Position numbers and translations under genes: made by a program
The notes under the pieces: generated by a model
Database searches by the model: none
Told to the model about the DNA's origin: nothing
The model's input: the letters and a program-made list of their open reading frames with translations, nothing else
Assembly: GCA_933207985.1 (NCBI GenBank)
Contig: OW240917.1
Location: forward strand, 102,213,438-102,277,437
Direction of reading: 5' to 3'
Source: Pelobates cultripes
Lineage: Eukaryota > Chordata > Amphibia > Anura > Pelobatidae
DNA: 64,000 bases
Shown: piece after piece, positions 1-11,800 of the stretch
Numbering within the stretch: the first letter of the stretch is position 1
How the letters are laid out: each line of letters begins with the position of its first letter

Positions 1-479
1 AGAATCTACCAGATTATATAAGCATAATTTAATTTGTCTAAAAGATATCTTATCTTTAGTGATGCACCGAACGGTTCGCCGGCGAACAGTTCCTGGCGAA
101 CATAGCGTGTTCGCTTCCGCCGCGGACGGCGAACACATGCGCGGTTCGATCCGCCCCCTATTCGTCATCATTGAGTAAACTTTGACCCTGTACCTCACAG
201 TCAGCAGACACATTCCAGCCAATTAGCAGCACACCCTCCCTAGCAGACCCTCCCACCTACTGGAAGGCATCCATTTTACATTCATTCTCAAGCTGCATGC
301 TTGGTGAGAGGAGGGAAAGTGTAGCTGCTGTTGATTAGATAGGGAAATGCATAGCTAGGTTAGGGTATACAGTGTCCACTACAGTCCTGAAGGACTCATC
401 TGATCTCTGCTGTAAGGACAGCACCCCAAAAAGCCCTTTTTAGGGCTAAAACATCAGTCTGCTTTTTTTTTTTTTTTCT

Positions 480-1480
480 GTGTAATGTAATTGCAGTTAG
501 TTGTCTGCCACTGCTGCCAGCTTCTGTGTCAGGCTCACAGTGGATACTGTGCCCATTTACCCAGTCAGTGCCACCACTCATATCTGGTGTCACAATAGCT
601 TGCATTTAAAAACAAAAAACTTTTTTCACTGTTATAGATTGAATAGCAGTCAGTGTCCTTAAAGCGGGTGTGTCAGGCTCACAGTGGATACGGTGCCCAT
701 TTGCCAGTCAGTGCCACCACTCATATCTGGTGTCACAATAGCTTGCATTTAAAAACAAAAAACTTTTTTCACTGTTATAGATTGAATAGCAGTTAGTTGT
801 CTGCCACTGCTGCCAGCTTCTATGTCAGGCTCACAGTGGATACTGTGCCCATTTGCCCAGTCAGTGCCACCACTCATATCTGGTGTCACAATAGCTTGCA
901 TTTAAAAACAAAAAACCTTTTTCACTGTTATAGATTGAATAGCAGTTAGTTGTCTGCCACTGCTGCCAGCTTCTGTGTCAGGCTCACATTGGATACTGTG
1001 CCAATTTGCCCAGTCAGTGCCACCACTCACTCACTGGTGTCACAATAGCTTGCATTTAAAAACAAAAAACTTTTTTCACTGTTATAGATTGAATAGCAGT
1101 TAGTTGTCTCAAAGCGGGTGTGTCAGGCTCACAATGGATACTGTGCCCAGTGCCACCACTCACTCACTGGTGTCACAATAGCTTGCATTTAAAAACAAAA
1201 AACTTTTTTCACTGTTAAAGATTGAATAGCAGTTAGTTGTCTGCCACTGCTGCCAGCTTCTGTGTCAGGCTCACAGTGGATATTGTGCCCATTTGCCCAG
1301 TCAGTACCACCACTCATATCTGGTGTCACAATAGCTTGCATTTAAAAACAAAAAACTTTTTTCACTGTTATAGATTGAATAGCAGTCAGTGTCCTTAAAG
1401 CGGGTGTGTCAGGCTCACAGTGGATACTGTGCCATTTGCCCAGTGCCACTCCTATCTGGTGGCACATTAGCTTGACCGCG
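480..1480. repeat. Tandem repeat, about 150-bp unit, six copies
   Basis: The word TTGCATTTAAAAAC recurs near 600, 744, 896, 1050, 1183 and 1336, giving unit lengths of 133-154 bp. Each unit carries an A-rich stretch, TTTTTTCACTGTTATAGATTG, then sequence around CTGCCACTGCTGCCAGC and a GTGTCAGGCTCACAGTGGAT block. Copies differ by small substitutions and a few indels. It is internal to the hAT-like element and is not coding. Confidence 0.85.
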
Positions 1481-1529
1481 CAGTGCCCCAAATTTGAAGT
1501 AAGAGGACCGACCAAGCATCTTCTTCCAT

Positions 1530-3085
1530 CTCCCTGTTACAGAAATCACTGCCATATACACGTCCACTGATAGGAGACGCAGAAGGTAATAAACTGATAA
1601 GAATAGTACTAAACACACCACTCCTATCTGGTGGCACATTAGATTGCACGCGCAGTGCCCCTATGTAGGGGGAACAGTCTCTATTCCGCTCTTTGTCAGT
1701 GTGTATCAGGGGCTTTGAGGACAGGGAACAGTCTCTATTCTGCTCTGTGTCAGTGTGTATCATGGTCTCTGAGGACGGGGAACAGTATCTATTCTGCTCT
1801 TGCATTTCTATTTCTTCTTAGATTACAAAAAAATTCTGAGACGACGTTGGCAGGGCTATTCACTTGTGTGATCTGTCATGAATTGTCATTTGAATGTTAA
1901 TTTGATATGTGGGGCACAAGAACTTGAATCTGACAAAATGGCTGCCATATACACGTCCACTGATAGGAGACGCGGAAGGTATTAAACTGATCAGAACAAT
2001 ACTAAACACACCACTCCTTTTTTTTGGTGAGGCTTTACAGGACAGAGTGCTTCTCCACGGGACATGTTAACTCACGGGCAGCTGGCTCATCAAGGAACCA
2101 GAGCAGCTTTCCATGTACAGGTAAGACACGTGCAGCCGGTAAGGGTTCAGGCTCTTCTTCCTGGAGGATACGCTGCAAGACACAAGCATTGTAAGTCTAC
2201 TTAGAGTTGGTGGATAAAGCAAATACAAAGAACAGTATTCATTGATCAATGCAGACACCTTATATCTTTGTTTAAGCTGCTGATCCCAGAGAGCCAGTCA
2301 TTTCCAACTTCCTACTGGATTATATTCAAAGTCTAAATGAACGTTAAGCAAGCTTGCGGCCTACAAGAACTTGAACTGGGGTTAGGCGGCCACTACAGAT
2401 CATAGCGTCAACTTACGCTAGCCCCCATCGGACCAGTGGGGGTCATCCCTGACCCGGCTGGGCAATGGCACATTGATATTCTGAACCACAGATCACCCCT
2501 AAAGATTGTCGGTGGGCGAGGAGTGGCAGTGTCCTAGATGGTGGACGACCCTGCTCATGTTACTCAAGGCAGGATGAGGCACTAAGCTGACCTGAAGTAC
2601 TTACACAGTCAAATAATGGCTAATCTGGAGGAAGCCTTTGACTGTTTTTGGGACAAATGTTGTAGCCTGTTGAACGAGATGACCTTACTCGGGTCCCAGG
2701 TGTACGGTTCCTAAAATGGCTGCCATATACACGTCCACTGATAGGAGACACGGAAGGTATTAAACTGATCAGAACAATACTAAACACACCACTCCTATCT
2801 GGTGGCACATTAGCTTGACCGCGCAGTGCCCCAAATTTGAATTAAGAGGACCGACCAAGCATCTTCTTCCATCTCCCTGTTACAGAAATCACTGCCATAT
2901 CCATACAAATTGTACAGAATGTCCAGGATAGTTTTCCAGGGACAAATGTTGTCGCCTGTTGAACGAGGTGACCTTGCTCGGGTCCCAGGTGTACGGTTCC
3001 TAAAATGGCTGCCATATACACGTCCACTGATAGGAGACGCGGAAGGTATTAAACTGATCAGAACAATACTAAACACACCACAAAT
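1530..3085. repeat. Dispersed 80-bp module, four copies
   Basis: A block starting CTGCCATATACACGTCCACT and running through GATAGGAGACGC and ACTAAACACACCA occurs near 1549, 1942, 2720 and 3009. The last two copies share additional upstream sequence (GGACAAATGTTGT... CGGGTCCCAGGTGTACGG). In one + strand frame (2910-3140) it is open for 76 codons, but I recognise no protein family. The 2030-2260 stretch between copies looks somewhat exon-like on the - strand, with a pyrimidine-rich TGTCTTGCAG before an open frame, and is likewise unidentified. Confidence 0.7.
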
Positions 3086-3320
3086 AAGGTTTCTCTCCTG
3101 TATGGCTCCTCAAATGATGCTTAAGATTAGAAGCGGCTGAAAAGCATTTCTCACACTCAGAACAAAAATATATTTTTTTAACATTCTCTCCACTTTGAAC
3201 GAAATGACGTTTGGGAAGAGATTTTGTATGAGTAGGTTTTTCATGTACGATACGGGAACATGATTTAGATCCTTGGTAAGTTTTGCGAGATCCAATAGTG
3301 TGTATGTAGGGGGAACAGTC
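3080..3320 (-). pseudogene. C2H2 zinc-finger gene fragment inside the transposon
   Basis: Read on the - strand, about 3170 down to 3083 encodes one intact C2H2 finger: CSECEKCF, then [13 protein letters not shown], then the linker TGEKPY. Spacing is C-X2-C-X12-H-X3-H, the classical Krueppel-type zinc-binding pattern, and the TGEKP linker is characteristic of multi-finger DNA-binding proteins. The same frame stays open upstream to about 3290 with Lys/His-rich sequence and one degenerate finger-like segment. No start codon, effector domain or second complete finger is present. It ends abruptly in transposon sequence near 3080 and 3320, so it looks like a captured or inserted piece of a host gene rather than a functional gene. 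Confidence 0.65.
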
Positions 3321-3500
3321 AATCCATATCTGCCAAGTGATCCTATGTAGGAGGAACAGTCCCTATTCTGCTCTGTGTCAGTGTGTATCAGAGATCCCTA
3401 GGACAGGTGTCAATCCATATCTGCCAGGTGACCCGATGTAGGGGGAACAGTCTCTATTCTGCTCTTTGTCAGTGTGTATCAGGGATCCCTAGGACAGGTG

Positions 3501-5065
3501 TGTTACGGTTGCCTACAGGCTGGCTGAAAGTTGGACCGTAGAAAGGATGCTCCTAGCGCTCACCAAAGGGACATCAGCACCGTAGACACCATAAGTACTG
3601 CGTAGACACCATAAGTACTGCAGACTCAACGAACCGCCGCTGCTGGGCTAGGATCTCGCCGTCTGCTATCCGCCCTGGACCTACGACCAGGCTCCAGGTT
3701 CCAGTAGGTGAACCTCTTCCTTCTGTAGAGCGAAGCAGGATCAGGAACAAGAGCTCTTACAAGAGCTCAGTAGCTAAGGGAGTATGAAGAGCATAGCAAT
3801 CCCTGTAGTGATTATAGCTGTCCCCTACAAACATGAGTCAAGGCTGCAAGTTAGAGGGTCAAGTCATTCTGTTTATTGGCACACAAAGAACCTTCTTTTA
3901 TGCAGGTTTCCCTGAGATAGGACCACCCACAGGGTTTTACACAAAAACCAATAATAACCGTACATTCCAGAAACACTCCCATCAATTACCCACAAGAATC
4001 CTCCCCTCTGCCTGTGATCTAATTATGGTACACAATGGGTTAACATAATTAAACACAGGCAGTAAAAATACAGTTTTTATCCATACACTGTAACTTTAAA
4101 ACTACACATCCCATCTTCATAACAATTACATATTTGGAATCAGCACACTTAAAACATAAACATAACCAAAAATCAGCCAAATCCATCCAGGGGTTAAAAA
4201 GTTAGCTGGAGGTCCCTTTATGACCGACCGCAAGCACATTTTCCTGCCCAAAACAGTTCCATAGATTTGGGCTGTGCGGTCGGTCTATTTCAGGCTGAAA
4301 AAACTACTAAGTCCTATCGCGGATTGGGACTTAGTCTCTGCAGCTGAAATAAGGCTAAAAAAAACGGCTGAAAAAACGACTAAGTCCCATGCCGAATAGG
4401 ACTTAGTCTCTGCAGCTGTAAAACCAGTAGGGGAGAAGGTAGAGCTCAGCGGTGTTCGCGGAAATGTGTAGCCGATTTTAGTTCCATGAATTTGGCAACA
4501 CATACCGCTGACCTCGTCGAATGATCAAAGATGGCCGCCGCCACGTGTTCGGCAAACGAACAAAGACCTCCCAGCATTGTCAATTAAGCTGCGGTTAACC
4601 GCAGCTTCTGGGAGGTAAATTGCCTGCACACTTCCACTTCTGGGTGGTCTGCCTGTGTGGTACTTGGTTCAGTAAGCCCCATTTACTGAACCAAGTGGGA
4701 AATAGCCAGGCAGGCACAAAGGGTTTGCACCAGGTCTGGGGACACAGGGGACACCGTCTTAAAGGGGCAGTGTCCCCAACAAGTCTGGGGACACGGCCTT
4801 AAAGGGGCATTGTCCCAATCTTCCTGATGTCCCAAAAAAGGTGTTTAAAGGGCCAGCACCAGTCACATAAAGAGTCCATAAGCCCCAATATGCCCACCGA
4901 CAGTCTTAAAGGGCCATACACACCAAATAAAAGTGCATACATTTTCACAATCTCCCAGGGGCCATAGTCATGCGGGAGGAGGCTGGCAAATAGGCTTCTC
5001 CACAACCCAGGGAAGCAGGGCAATTTGCCATTTAAAGGGCCAGTTACAAATAGCAGTTTGTAACA
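3501..5065 (-). mobile_element. Solo LTR of a Gypsy-like retrotransposon
   Basis: The element begins TGTTACGG and ends TTTGTAACA, giving the TG...CA ends and short inverted repeats (TGTTAC/GTAACA) of an LTR. It is flanked on both sides by the same 5 bp, AGGTG (3496-3500 and 5066-5070), inside an otherwise continuous 90-bp tandem array. Length is 1565 bp. It shares landmarks with the LTR at 55735: AGCTCTTACAAGAGCT (3751-3768 here), a following CCCTACAAnCA..GACAAGGCT region, ATAGTTCCATGAATT-like sequence and a GCCACCACGTGTT-like segment. This implies the same family and - strand orientation; an AATAAA on the - strand near 3872-3877 fits. No internal region remains, the expected result of LTR-LTR recombination. 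Confidence 0.85.
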
Positions 5066-5560
5066 AGGTGTCAATCCATATCTGCCAAGTGACCCGATGT
5101 AGGGGGAACAGTCCCTATTCTGCTCTGTGTCAGTGTGTATCATGGTCTCTGAGGACAGGTGTCAATCCATATCTGCCAAGTGACCCTATGTAGGAGGAAC
5201 AGTCCCTATTCTGCTCTGTGTCAGTGTGTATCAGGGATCCCTTAGGACAGGTGTCAATCCATATCTGCCAAGTGACCCTATGTAGGGGAACAGTCTCTAT
5301 TCTGCTCTGTGTCAGTGTGTATCAGGGATCCTTAGGACGGGTGTCAATCCATATCTGCCAAGTGACCCGATGTTGGGGTAACATTCCCTATTCTGCTCTG
5401 TGTCAGTGTGTATCAGGGATCCTTAGGACAGGTGTCAATCCATATCTGCCAAGTGACCCGATGTAGGGGGAACAGTCCCTATTCTGCTCTGTGTCAGTGT
5501 GCATCAGGGCTCTGAGGACAGGTGTCAATCCATATGTCAAGGTGTCAATATGTCTTATGT
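5066..5560. repeat. Tandem repeat, 90-bp unit, right part of a split array
   Basis: Units start GTCAATCCATATCTGCC at about 5070, 5161, 5253, 5343, 5433 and 5523. Each contains a CGATGTAGGGGGAACAGT-like core and TGTCAGTGTGTATCAGGGAT. Two earlier units sit at 3318 and 3409, left of the solo LTR. The spacing of 90-92 bp is very regular. Confidence 0.9.
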
Positions 5561-5886
5561 CAGGTGTCAATCCATATTCATTGTGATTTAGGAATGTTAG
5601 GTGATTTCTGCCCTTTATGGATTAAAACCAGACTCTGTATCAACTGTGTAATTTTCCATGGGAGTTTTGCCATGGATCCCCCTCCGACATGCCACAGTCC
5701 AGGTGTTAGTCCCCTTGAAACAACTTTTCCATCCCTATTGTGGCCAGAAAGAGTCCCTGTGTGTTTTAAAATTCACCTGCCCATTGAAGTCTATGGCGGT
5801 TCGCCCGGTTCGCCGGTTCGCGAACATTTGCGGAAGTTCGCGTTCGCCGTTCGCGAACCGTAAATTTCGGGTTTGCGACATCACTA

Positions 5887-6236
5887 GTCTGAGGTCCCTG
5901 CTTCACCCAATACCTAGTTTTCTGGAAGGATTCCTTTCAAGGTTTACACTGAAAAATTTCAAAATCGCACCCTATAGCTGTGATATATTTACTGGCATGA
6001 ACCCTACAAATCAATTATTACATAATGATGAGTGAGCAGTGCCCGCTGGCTGATTGTTATTTATTTATTAGTATGTTATTTTCTTTATTTTTAATCTCTG
6101 ATCCAAAATGCTATATTGTGAATAGGCCTTCTTAATATGTTTAGCTATATTTAAGGATAATATAGGGACGAACTTGACATGTATTCCAATGCATACTCAT
6201 TGTGCTGCATATACAGAGTTATGTATTATAATGTAT
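5887..6236. other. No recognisable feature
   Basis: AT-rich unique-looking sequence between the hAT-like element and a Tc1 relic. I see no gene or repeat structure. Confidence 0.5.
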
Positions 6237-6660
6237 GATGGCATACCATATACCTAGAGATTGTTACAGACCATGTACACCTCTTCATGGCAATGGTGTT
6301 CCCTGATGACAATGGCTTCTTTCAGCAGTGTAAGGCACCTTGCCACACAAAACAATGCTAAGGAATGGAACATTACAAAGAGTTCAAAGTGTTGCCTTAG
6401 CCCCCAAATTCCCCAGATCTCAATCCAATTGAGCATCTGTGGAATGTGCTGGAACAACAACTCCAAACCATGGAAGCACCACCTCACAACTTGCAGGATT
6501 TAAAGGATCTACTGCTAATACCACAGGTCTGCTCGGTGATAGATACCACAGGACACATTCAGAGGTTTTGTGGAGTCCATGCTTGGATGCATCAGAGCTG
6601 TTTTGGCACCACAAGAGGGACGTACACAATATTAGACAGGTGATTTTTATGTTATGGCTG
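6237..6660 (+). mobile_element. Tc1-like transposase relic
   Basis: Across several frames the + strand encodes the C-terminal catalytic part of a Tc1-type DDE transposase: a FFQQ..APCHT segment, PPNSPDLNPIEHLWN, then MEAPPHNLQDLKDLLL. The NSPDLNPIEHLW stretch holds the last catalytic acidic residue of this family. Frameshifts and stops break it. It ends with ACAATATTAGACAGGTG..TTTTATGTTATGGCTGAT, the right-terminal type of sequence also seen at 25860-25910. Three other copies lie at 25205, 46160 and 51700. Confidence 0.85.
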
Positions 6661-6689
6661 ATCAGTATATATATATAGTATATATATAC

Positions 6690-6960
6690 AGTTTGAAGAG
6701 GTTCCTTGCACTCAAGCTGAAAATCCCCTGTACTGCCAGGTGCCAAAGCCAGGGCACGCATAGCTAAAAAAGTTAAATGTAAGGCTGCATTCTCGATCTT
6801 AAATAAAATTCCAATATTTATTAGCAAGTATTAAATATTGAACATTGCTATTTTTTTTTTCTGAAGAAAGTCCCTGAGAGGACTGAAACATAGTATTTTT
6901 AATACTTGATAATAAATAATGGCATTTTATTTGAGTGCAGCCTTACAATTTACTTTTAAA
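6690..6960 (+). mobile_element. Penelope-like terminal fragment with hammerhead-like core
   Basis: No ORF. Positions 6861-6889 read CTGAAGA, A, AGTCC, a 6-nt loop, GGACT, GAAAC. This matches the hammerhead layout CUGANGA - stem II - GAAA apart from one extra A. Penelope-like retroelements are known to carry hammerhead motifs in their terminal repeats, and a related sequence lies at 53834-53861. The family assignment rests on this motif only. An alternative is a SINE or other repeat with a chance stem. Confidence 0.4.
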
Positions 6961-8084
6961 TAACATATACATATAAACACCGTTCATCCTTTTCAAATCT
7001 GGTTCTCCTTTTTTTTGTACAAAATTCCAGTATTATCAAAAATGCTTTTGCAGAATGTTGATTCATGGCAACTCCCTTCACCACACCTTAAGTTTGCACT
7101 TTCTTATCTAACTTACTGAGTCAGAGTAAACATATTAAATATTTAGCTTGCGTTATTCATCTCATTACTACTACTGTTAGTAACAGAAGAAAAATCTCCA
7201 CTTTATCTTTTACATTTTTTAATTTGGAGCACAATTCTGATAATAAAAAAATCCTTAATTTCCATACATATCTAGTTAGAAAAAGTTATGTAATTGAGCT
7301 TCCTTCTAGACCAGTAGTAGGCAATCTTTTCAACAGTGATGTTTCACTAAGGTAAGATAATGCAGTGATCATTAATGGAACGAACAAGCTCACAATGGTC
7401 ACTATTGCAACTGGGCCTTGGAGTTCCATCTGTCAAAGGGGGCTTGTGCTAGTCAGCCCCTCCCCTTCCTTTTCCAAAATCATTCTTTAATACATTGCCA
7501 TTATATATTAGAGTAATATATTAGAGAACTGTTCAAAAATAAGTGATTGATAGGTGCCCCCTCATGGTCTTATCTTTCAGAGAATATGTCAGAGTGCTGC
7601 TGCTGGGTTACCATGGTAATGGTTTGACTCAATCAATGGCAGGATGAACTTTGACACACTAACCAAGCAGCAGCCCCCAATCTTTTATTATGTTGTTAAT
7701 ATTACATGCAAACACACAAGCCTCATACACACCACATTCAGAGAATCCTTTCAGGAATTCCTTTTAAGTAACTGTTTATCTCTCTTAGCCCCAAATTATC
7801 ATCCATCCTTGCTACAAGGCCTTTTTTAATCTTACTTGGTTTTTTACTCTGGTGTGGCTCGAGTTTGTGGACTCCCGCTGCCTTGATACTGGTTAGTTGA
7901 AATTGCCCACGGAGATTTGAAGAGTACTGGGAAACTATATAGATGTGTTTACTCCTCTACTATTACCAACAATGTTAAGCAGTGGAGGGGGGATGATGAG
8001 GATAATACCAGTAGTTGAAAGAAACAGGGTGTGCAGGAACAATCCGACCTCTCTCCATCCTCTAGTAAATTTTATTTATTTATT
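6961..8084. other. AT-rich intergenic DNA, nothing recognised
   Basis: Mostly unique-looking AT-rich sequence with a short TTTA-type simple repeat at its right end (near 8070-8095). The small ORFs present lack any family signal. Confidence 0.5.
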
Positions 8085-8856
8085 TATTTATTTAAAATTT
8101 TATTGTACAGAATATACAACATTCATACAAACACTACTATACAAAACATTAATATATTTTTAAAAAAACAGCGAGTTACTCCTTCTTAGCCCCTCCAGCC
8201 TCAGTCTTCATTAGCATAGTATATTTTTTTTATTTATGAAAAAAGAAATGTTTGAATTTTATTGAGAGGTGAAAGGAGACAAAAGATGATGAGAATAAAA
8301 AAAAAATAAACAGGTAGATAAATTAAAATAATTTTTCTTTCTTTCTCACAGTTATCTTTCTCTTCCCACTCTCAACGTTCCCTCCTATTGCATCTTTAAT
8401 AAGTCGACTAGGGACCAGATATAATCGGTTAAGGATCTTAAAATGTAATTCTGTTAAATTTAAACAGTTGATGGATTTAGAAACTGTTGTCCAAGACCAT
8501 TTTCAATCTTGTAGAGAGATATTTTTGTTTAGATCCTTTTCCCATTTTCCCAAAACAGGAAAAATAAGTTTGGCATCAGAGTATTTCAATAACGAGTTAT
8601 ATTTGTCTAGCAAATTCTTCATATCTTTTACCTGTATTAAGCTTCCCATGATGTTATGAAATTCTAAATTTTCTTTAGGTAAAGATTTTTCAAAAAGCTT
8701 TTAATTCTCATGTAATTATATTGTTCTGTCTCTGGCAGGCCAAATTTAGTACATATTTGTTTAAACGGTTTAATATTAGGCCCCATCGTTATATCCTTAA
8801 TTCTTTTTATGCCTACATTGCTCCATTTGTTCAGATTTAAATCTTGTACCACCCTT
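8085..8856 (-). mobile_element. L1/Tx1-like LINE, 3' part of ORF2
   Basis: The - strand encodes a degraded C-terminal ORF2 segment including LNKWSNVGIKRIKDIT and TKFGLPETEQYNYMRIKSFL, typical of the region after the reverse transcriptase in L1/Tx1-clade elements. Frame is lost after about 60 codons but continues in another frame towards 8400. It ends near a (TTTA)n tract. The 5' part is missing; it abuts the CR1-like LINE at about 8860. Confidence 0.65.
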
Positions 8857-8859
8857 CTT

Positions 8860-11800
8860 GTTTTTCCTATCCTTCATGTTATTTAGGTTATTTGGCTTTA
8901 TGGGTAAATATCTGCTTGTGGCAAAAGAAGGGAAATCAACTATTGGTTGGGATATGTTATAAACCACCTAATGTTAATATTGACGAGGAACAACAGCTGT
9001 TTGAGCAAATTGAGAAAGGTGCAAATCTGGGTAACACTTTAATTATTGGAGATTTTAATTACCCGGACAAAAATTGGAACAGAGGGTCTAGTAGCTCAGC
9101 AAAGGGAATTAGGTTTTTGAACTTGTTAAATGACAACTTCATGTCACAACTTGTACAAGCACCAACTAGAAAGGACGCTTGTCTGGACCTGGTTTTAACA
9201 AACAACGTTGTGCTCAAGTAGGTGAGCACTTGGGAAATAGTGATCACAATGTAGTGTCCTTTAACCCCTTAAGGACTGGACTGTTTTTGCGATGTTGTAC
9301 ATTTGCGACCAGGAATATTTTTACACTTTTCTGGTGTTTGTGTTTGGCTGTAATTTTCCGCTCTCTCATTTACTGTTCCCATACAAATTATATATTGTTT
9401 TTTCAGGACAAAAGGGGCTTTCTTTACATACCATTATTTATATAATCTCATGTATTTTAATTTAAAAAAAATAAAAAAATATGATGAAAAATTGAAAAAA
9501 TACATGTTTTTTTACTTTTACTTGAAAAATCTTTTACTCATCTACAAAAGCGAATGAAAAAAACTGCTAAATAGATTAAAAATTTTGTCCTGAGTTTAAA
9601 AATACCCAGTGTTTACGTGCTTTTTTGCTTTTTTTTGCATGTTATAGGGCTATAGGTACAAGTAGGATATTGCGGTTTCAAAACATGCATTTTAAAAATT
9701 TATCAATAGTGACATTGTAACACTATTATCTGTCATAAATCTCTGAATAACACCCCACATGTACATATTTTTTTTAAAGTAGACAATCCAGGGTATTCAA
9801 TATGGGTTATGTCCAGTCTTTTTTAGTAGCCACTTAGTCGAAAACACTGGCCAATGTAAGCATTCATATTTGTTTGTGTGTGAAAAAAGTAAAAAAACTA
9901 AATTGAACGCTAATTTTGGCCAGTGTTTGTGACCAAGTGGTTACTAAACAAGACTGGACATACCCCATTTGCAATACCTTGGGTTGTCTTCTTTTGCAAA
10001 TGGTATGCCATCATGGGGGTAATTCTCATTCCTGGGCTACCATACGCTCTCAAAGGCAACGTAACCAACCTGGCCATTTTCAATGTAAAAATATTTGACC
10101 CATGTATTTGACCTTGTAACTTTAAAAAATGCTATAAAACCTGTACATGGGGGGGACTGTTTTACTCGGGAGACATCGCTGAACACATATATTAGTGTTT
10201 AAAAACTGGAAAACGTATCACAACAATTATATCATCAGTAAAAGTGCTGTTTGTGTGTGAAAAATGCAAAAAAGTAACTTTCACTGACAATATCATCACT
10301 GTGATATGTTTTACTGTTTTGAATCACTAATATTTGTGTTCAGCGAAGTCTCCCGAGTAAAACAGTACCCCCCATGTACAGGTTTTAGGGTGTCGTAGAA
10401 CGTTACAGGGTAAAATACAGTGCTAACAAATTAAATTCTCTGGAATTTCGGCCTGGGTTGGCAGGCAGGTCCCTCAAATTGCAATCAATAAAATTACTGA
10501 ATTATGTAAAAATATTACATAAATACGCACGTAGAATTTAAATATATATGCATATTTATATATTTGAAGTCTACGTGTATATTTATATAATTATTTATGT
10601 AATTTTGTATATGGACATATGTATATTTAGTATTATTTTTATTTATTTTTATATACATAGATATATATATACAAATTCATTCTAAGTGTATTTTGATATA
10701 AATATATATATTAATTTTAAAATACAGTTAGAATAAAATTTCATATAGCTATATAATTTTTTTAAATTTTTTTATTATTATTTTAAAAAAAATTTATTTA
10801 ATTTAAATTACTTATTATTTATATTTTATAATAATATATATATACAATCTATATAGTTATTATATATATTATATATATACGTGTGTAATTTAATTATAAG
10901 TGTATTTACATATTAATATAAAAATACACTTAGTATGGCATTATATATATGATATATAGACATATATTATATAGATATAATATATGTCTATATATCATAT
11001 ATACACATATATAATTATTATTATTTTTTTAATTAACATTAACTTTATTTTTTTTTTGATTTTACACTAGCAGGGAGACTGCCTGTCAGCACAGGCAGTC
11101 CCCCTGCAGGCAGACACATGGACACCTATTGTGACCATGTGATCACTGTGTTAAGCGATCACATGGCCACAGGGGTCCTAATTCAGTGTGGGGAGACTGT
11201 ATGGGCTGCAGGCAGTCTCCCCACAACCGGAGCCACGCTGATCGCCGCCGGGGGAACGACGGCGATCAGGTAAGTAACGGAAACCGTTAGGACGGTTCAG
11301 GACCGTCATCGGTCCGCAATGGGAAAATCCCGATGACGGTCCTGAACCGTCCTCGGTCGGGAAGGGGTTAAAATAAACTCAAAAAACAGAAGCACATGGG
11401 GTATACTAAAACATATAATTTTAAAAAGGCAATTTCTATAAGTTAAGGGCAGCTTTACAATATATTGACTGGTATAAACTCTTTAGTGAAAAGAACACTG
11501 AGGATAAATGGAACATCTTCCAACAAATATCAGAAAGGTACATTTCTCAGTATGTACCATTGGATAATAAATATAAAAGAAACAAATTGAAACCAATGTG
11601 GCGTAGTAGAGAAGTAAAACAAGAGATTAAAAATAAGAAAAGGGCATTTAAACCATTTAAATCGGACAAATCAGATGCATCCTTTAAAAGATATAAGGAA
11701 GCCAATAATGCGTGCAAAAAGGCGATTAGATTCACTAAACTTCAAAATGAAAAAATGATAGCCAAAGAGAGCAAAACCAACTCCAAAGCATTAATTTAGT

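Larger units (their letters stand above)
57..5886. mobile_element. hAT-like non-autonomous composite transposon
   Basis: The left end reads TAGTGATGCACCGAAC and the right end is ...GACATCACTA, so both termini begin TAGTGATG when read inward. Both are followed by GC-rich sequence full of GTTCGC/GCGAAC words. TAGTGATGCACCGA resembles hAT-Ac type termini. The interior is a mosaic: about six copies of a 150-bp repeat, four copies of an 80-bp module, a C2H2 zinc-finger fragment, a 90-bp repeat array and a solo LTR. No transposase ORF is visible, so any movement would need enzyme from elsewhere. The 8 bp flanking each end (CTTATCTT and GTCTGAGG) do not match, so the pair may be chimeric or one boundary misplaced. 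Short ORFs inside are by-products of the repeats. Confidence 0.5.

Noticed and set aside
480..1480. CRISPR-like regular repeats
   Set aside because: The whole 150-bp unit repeats, with no unique spacers, in vertebrate DNA.
4799..5863. Series of 80-130-codon ORFs at the left end
   Set aside because: They translate the 90-bp tandem repeat and LTR sequence in several frames, with repeated peptides such as HICQVT.
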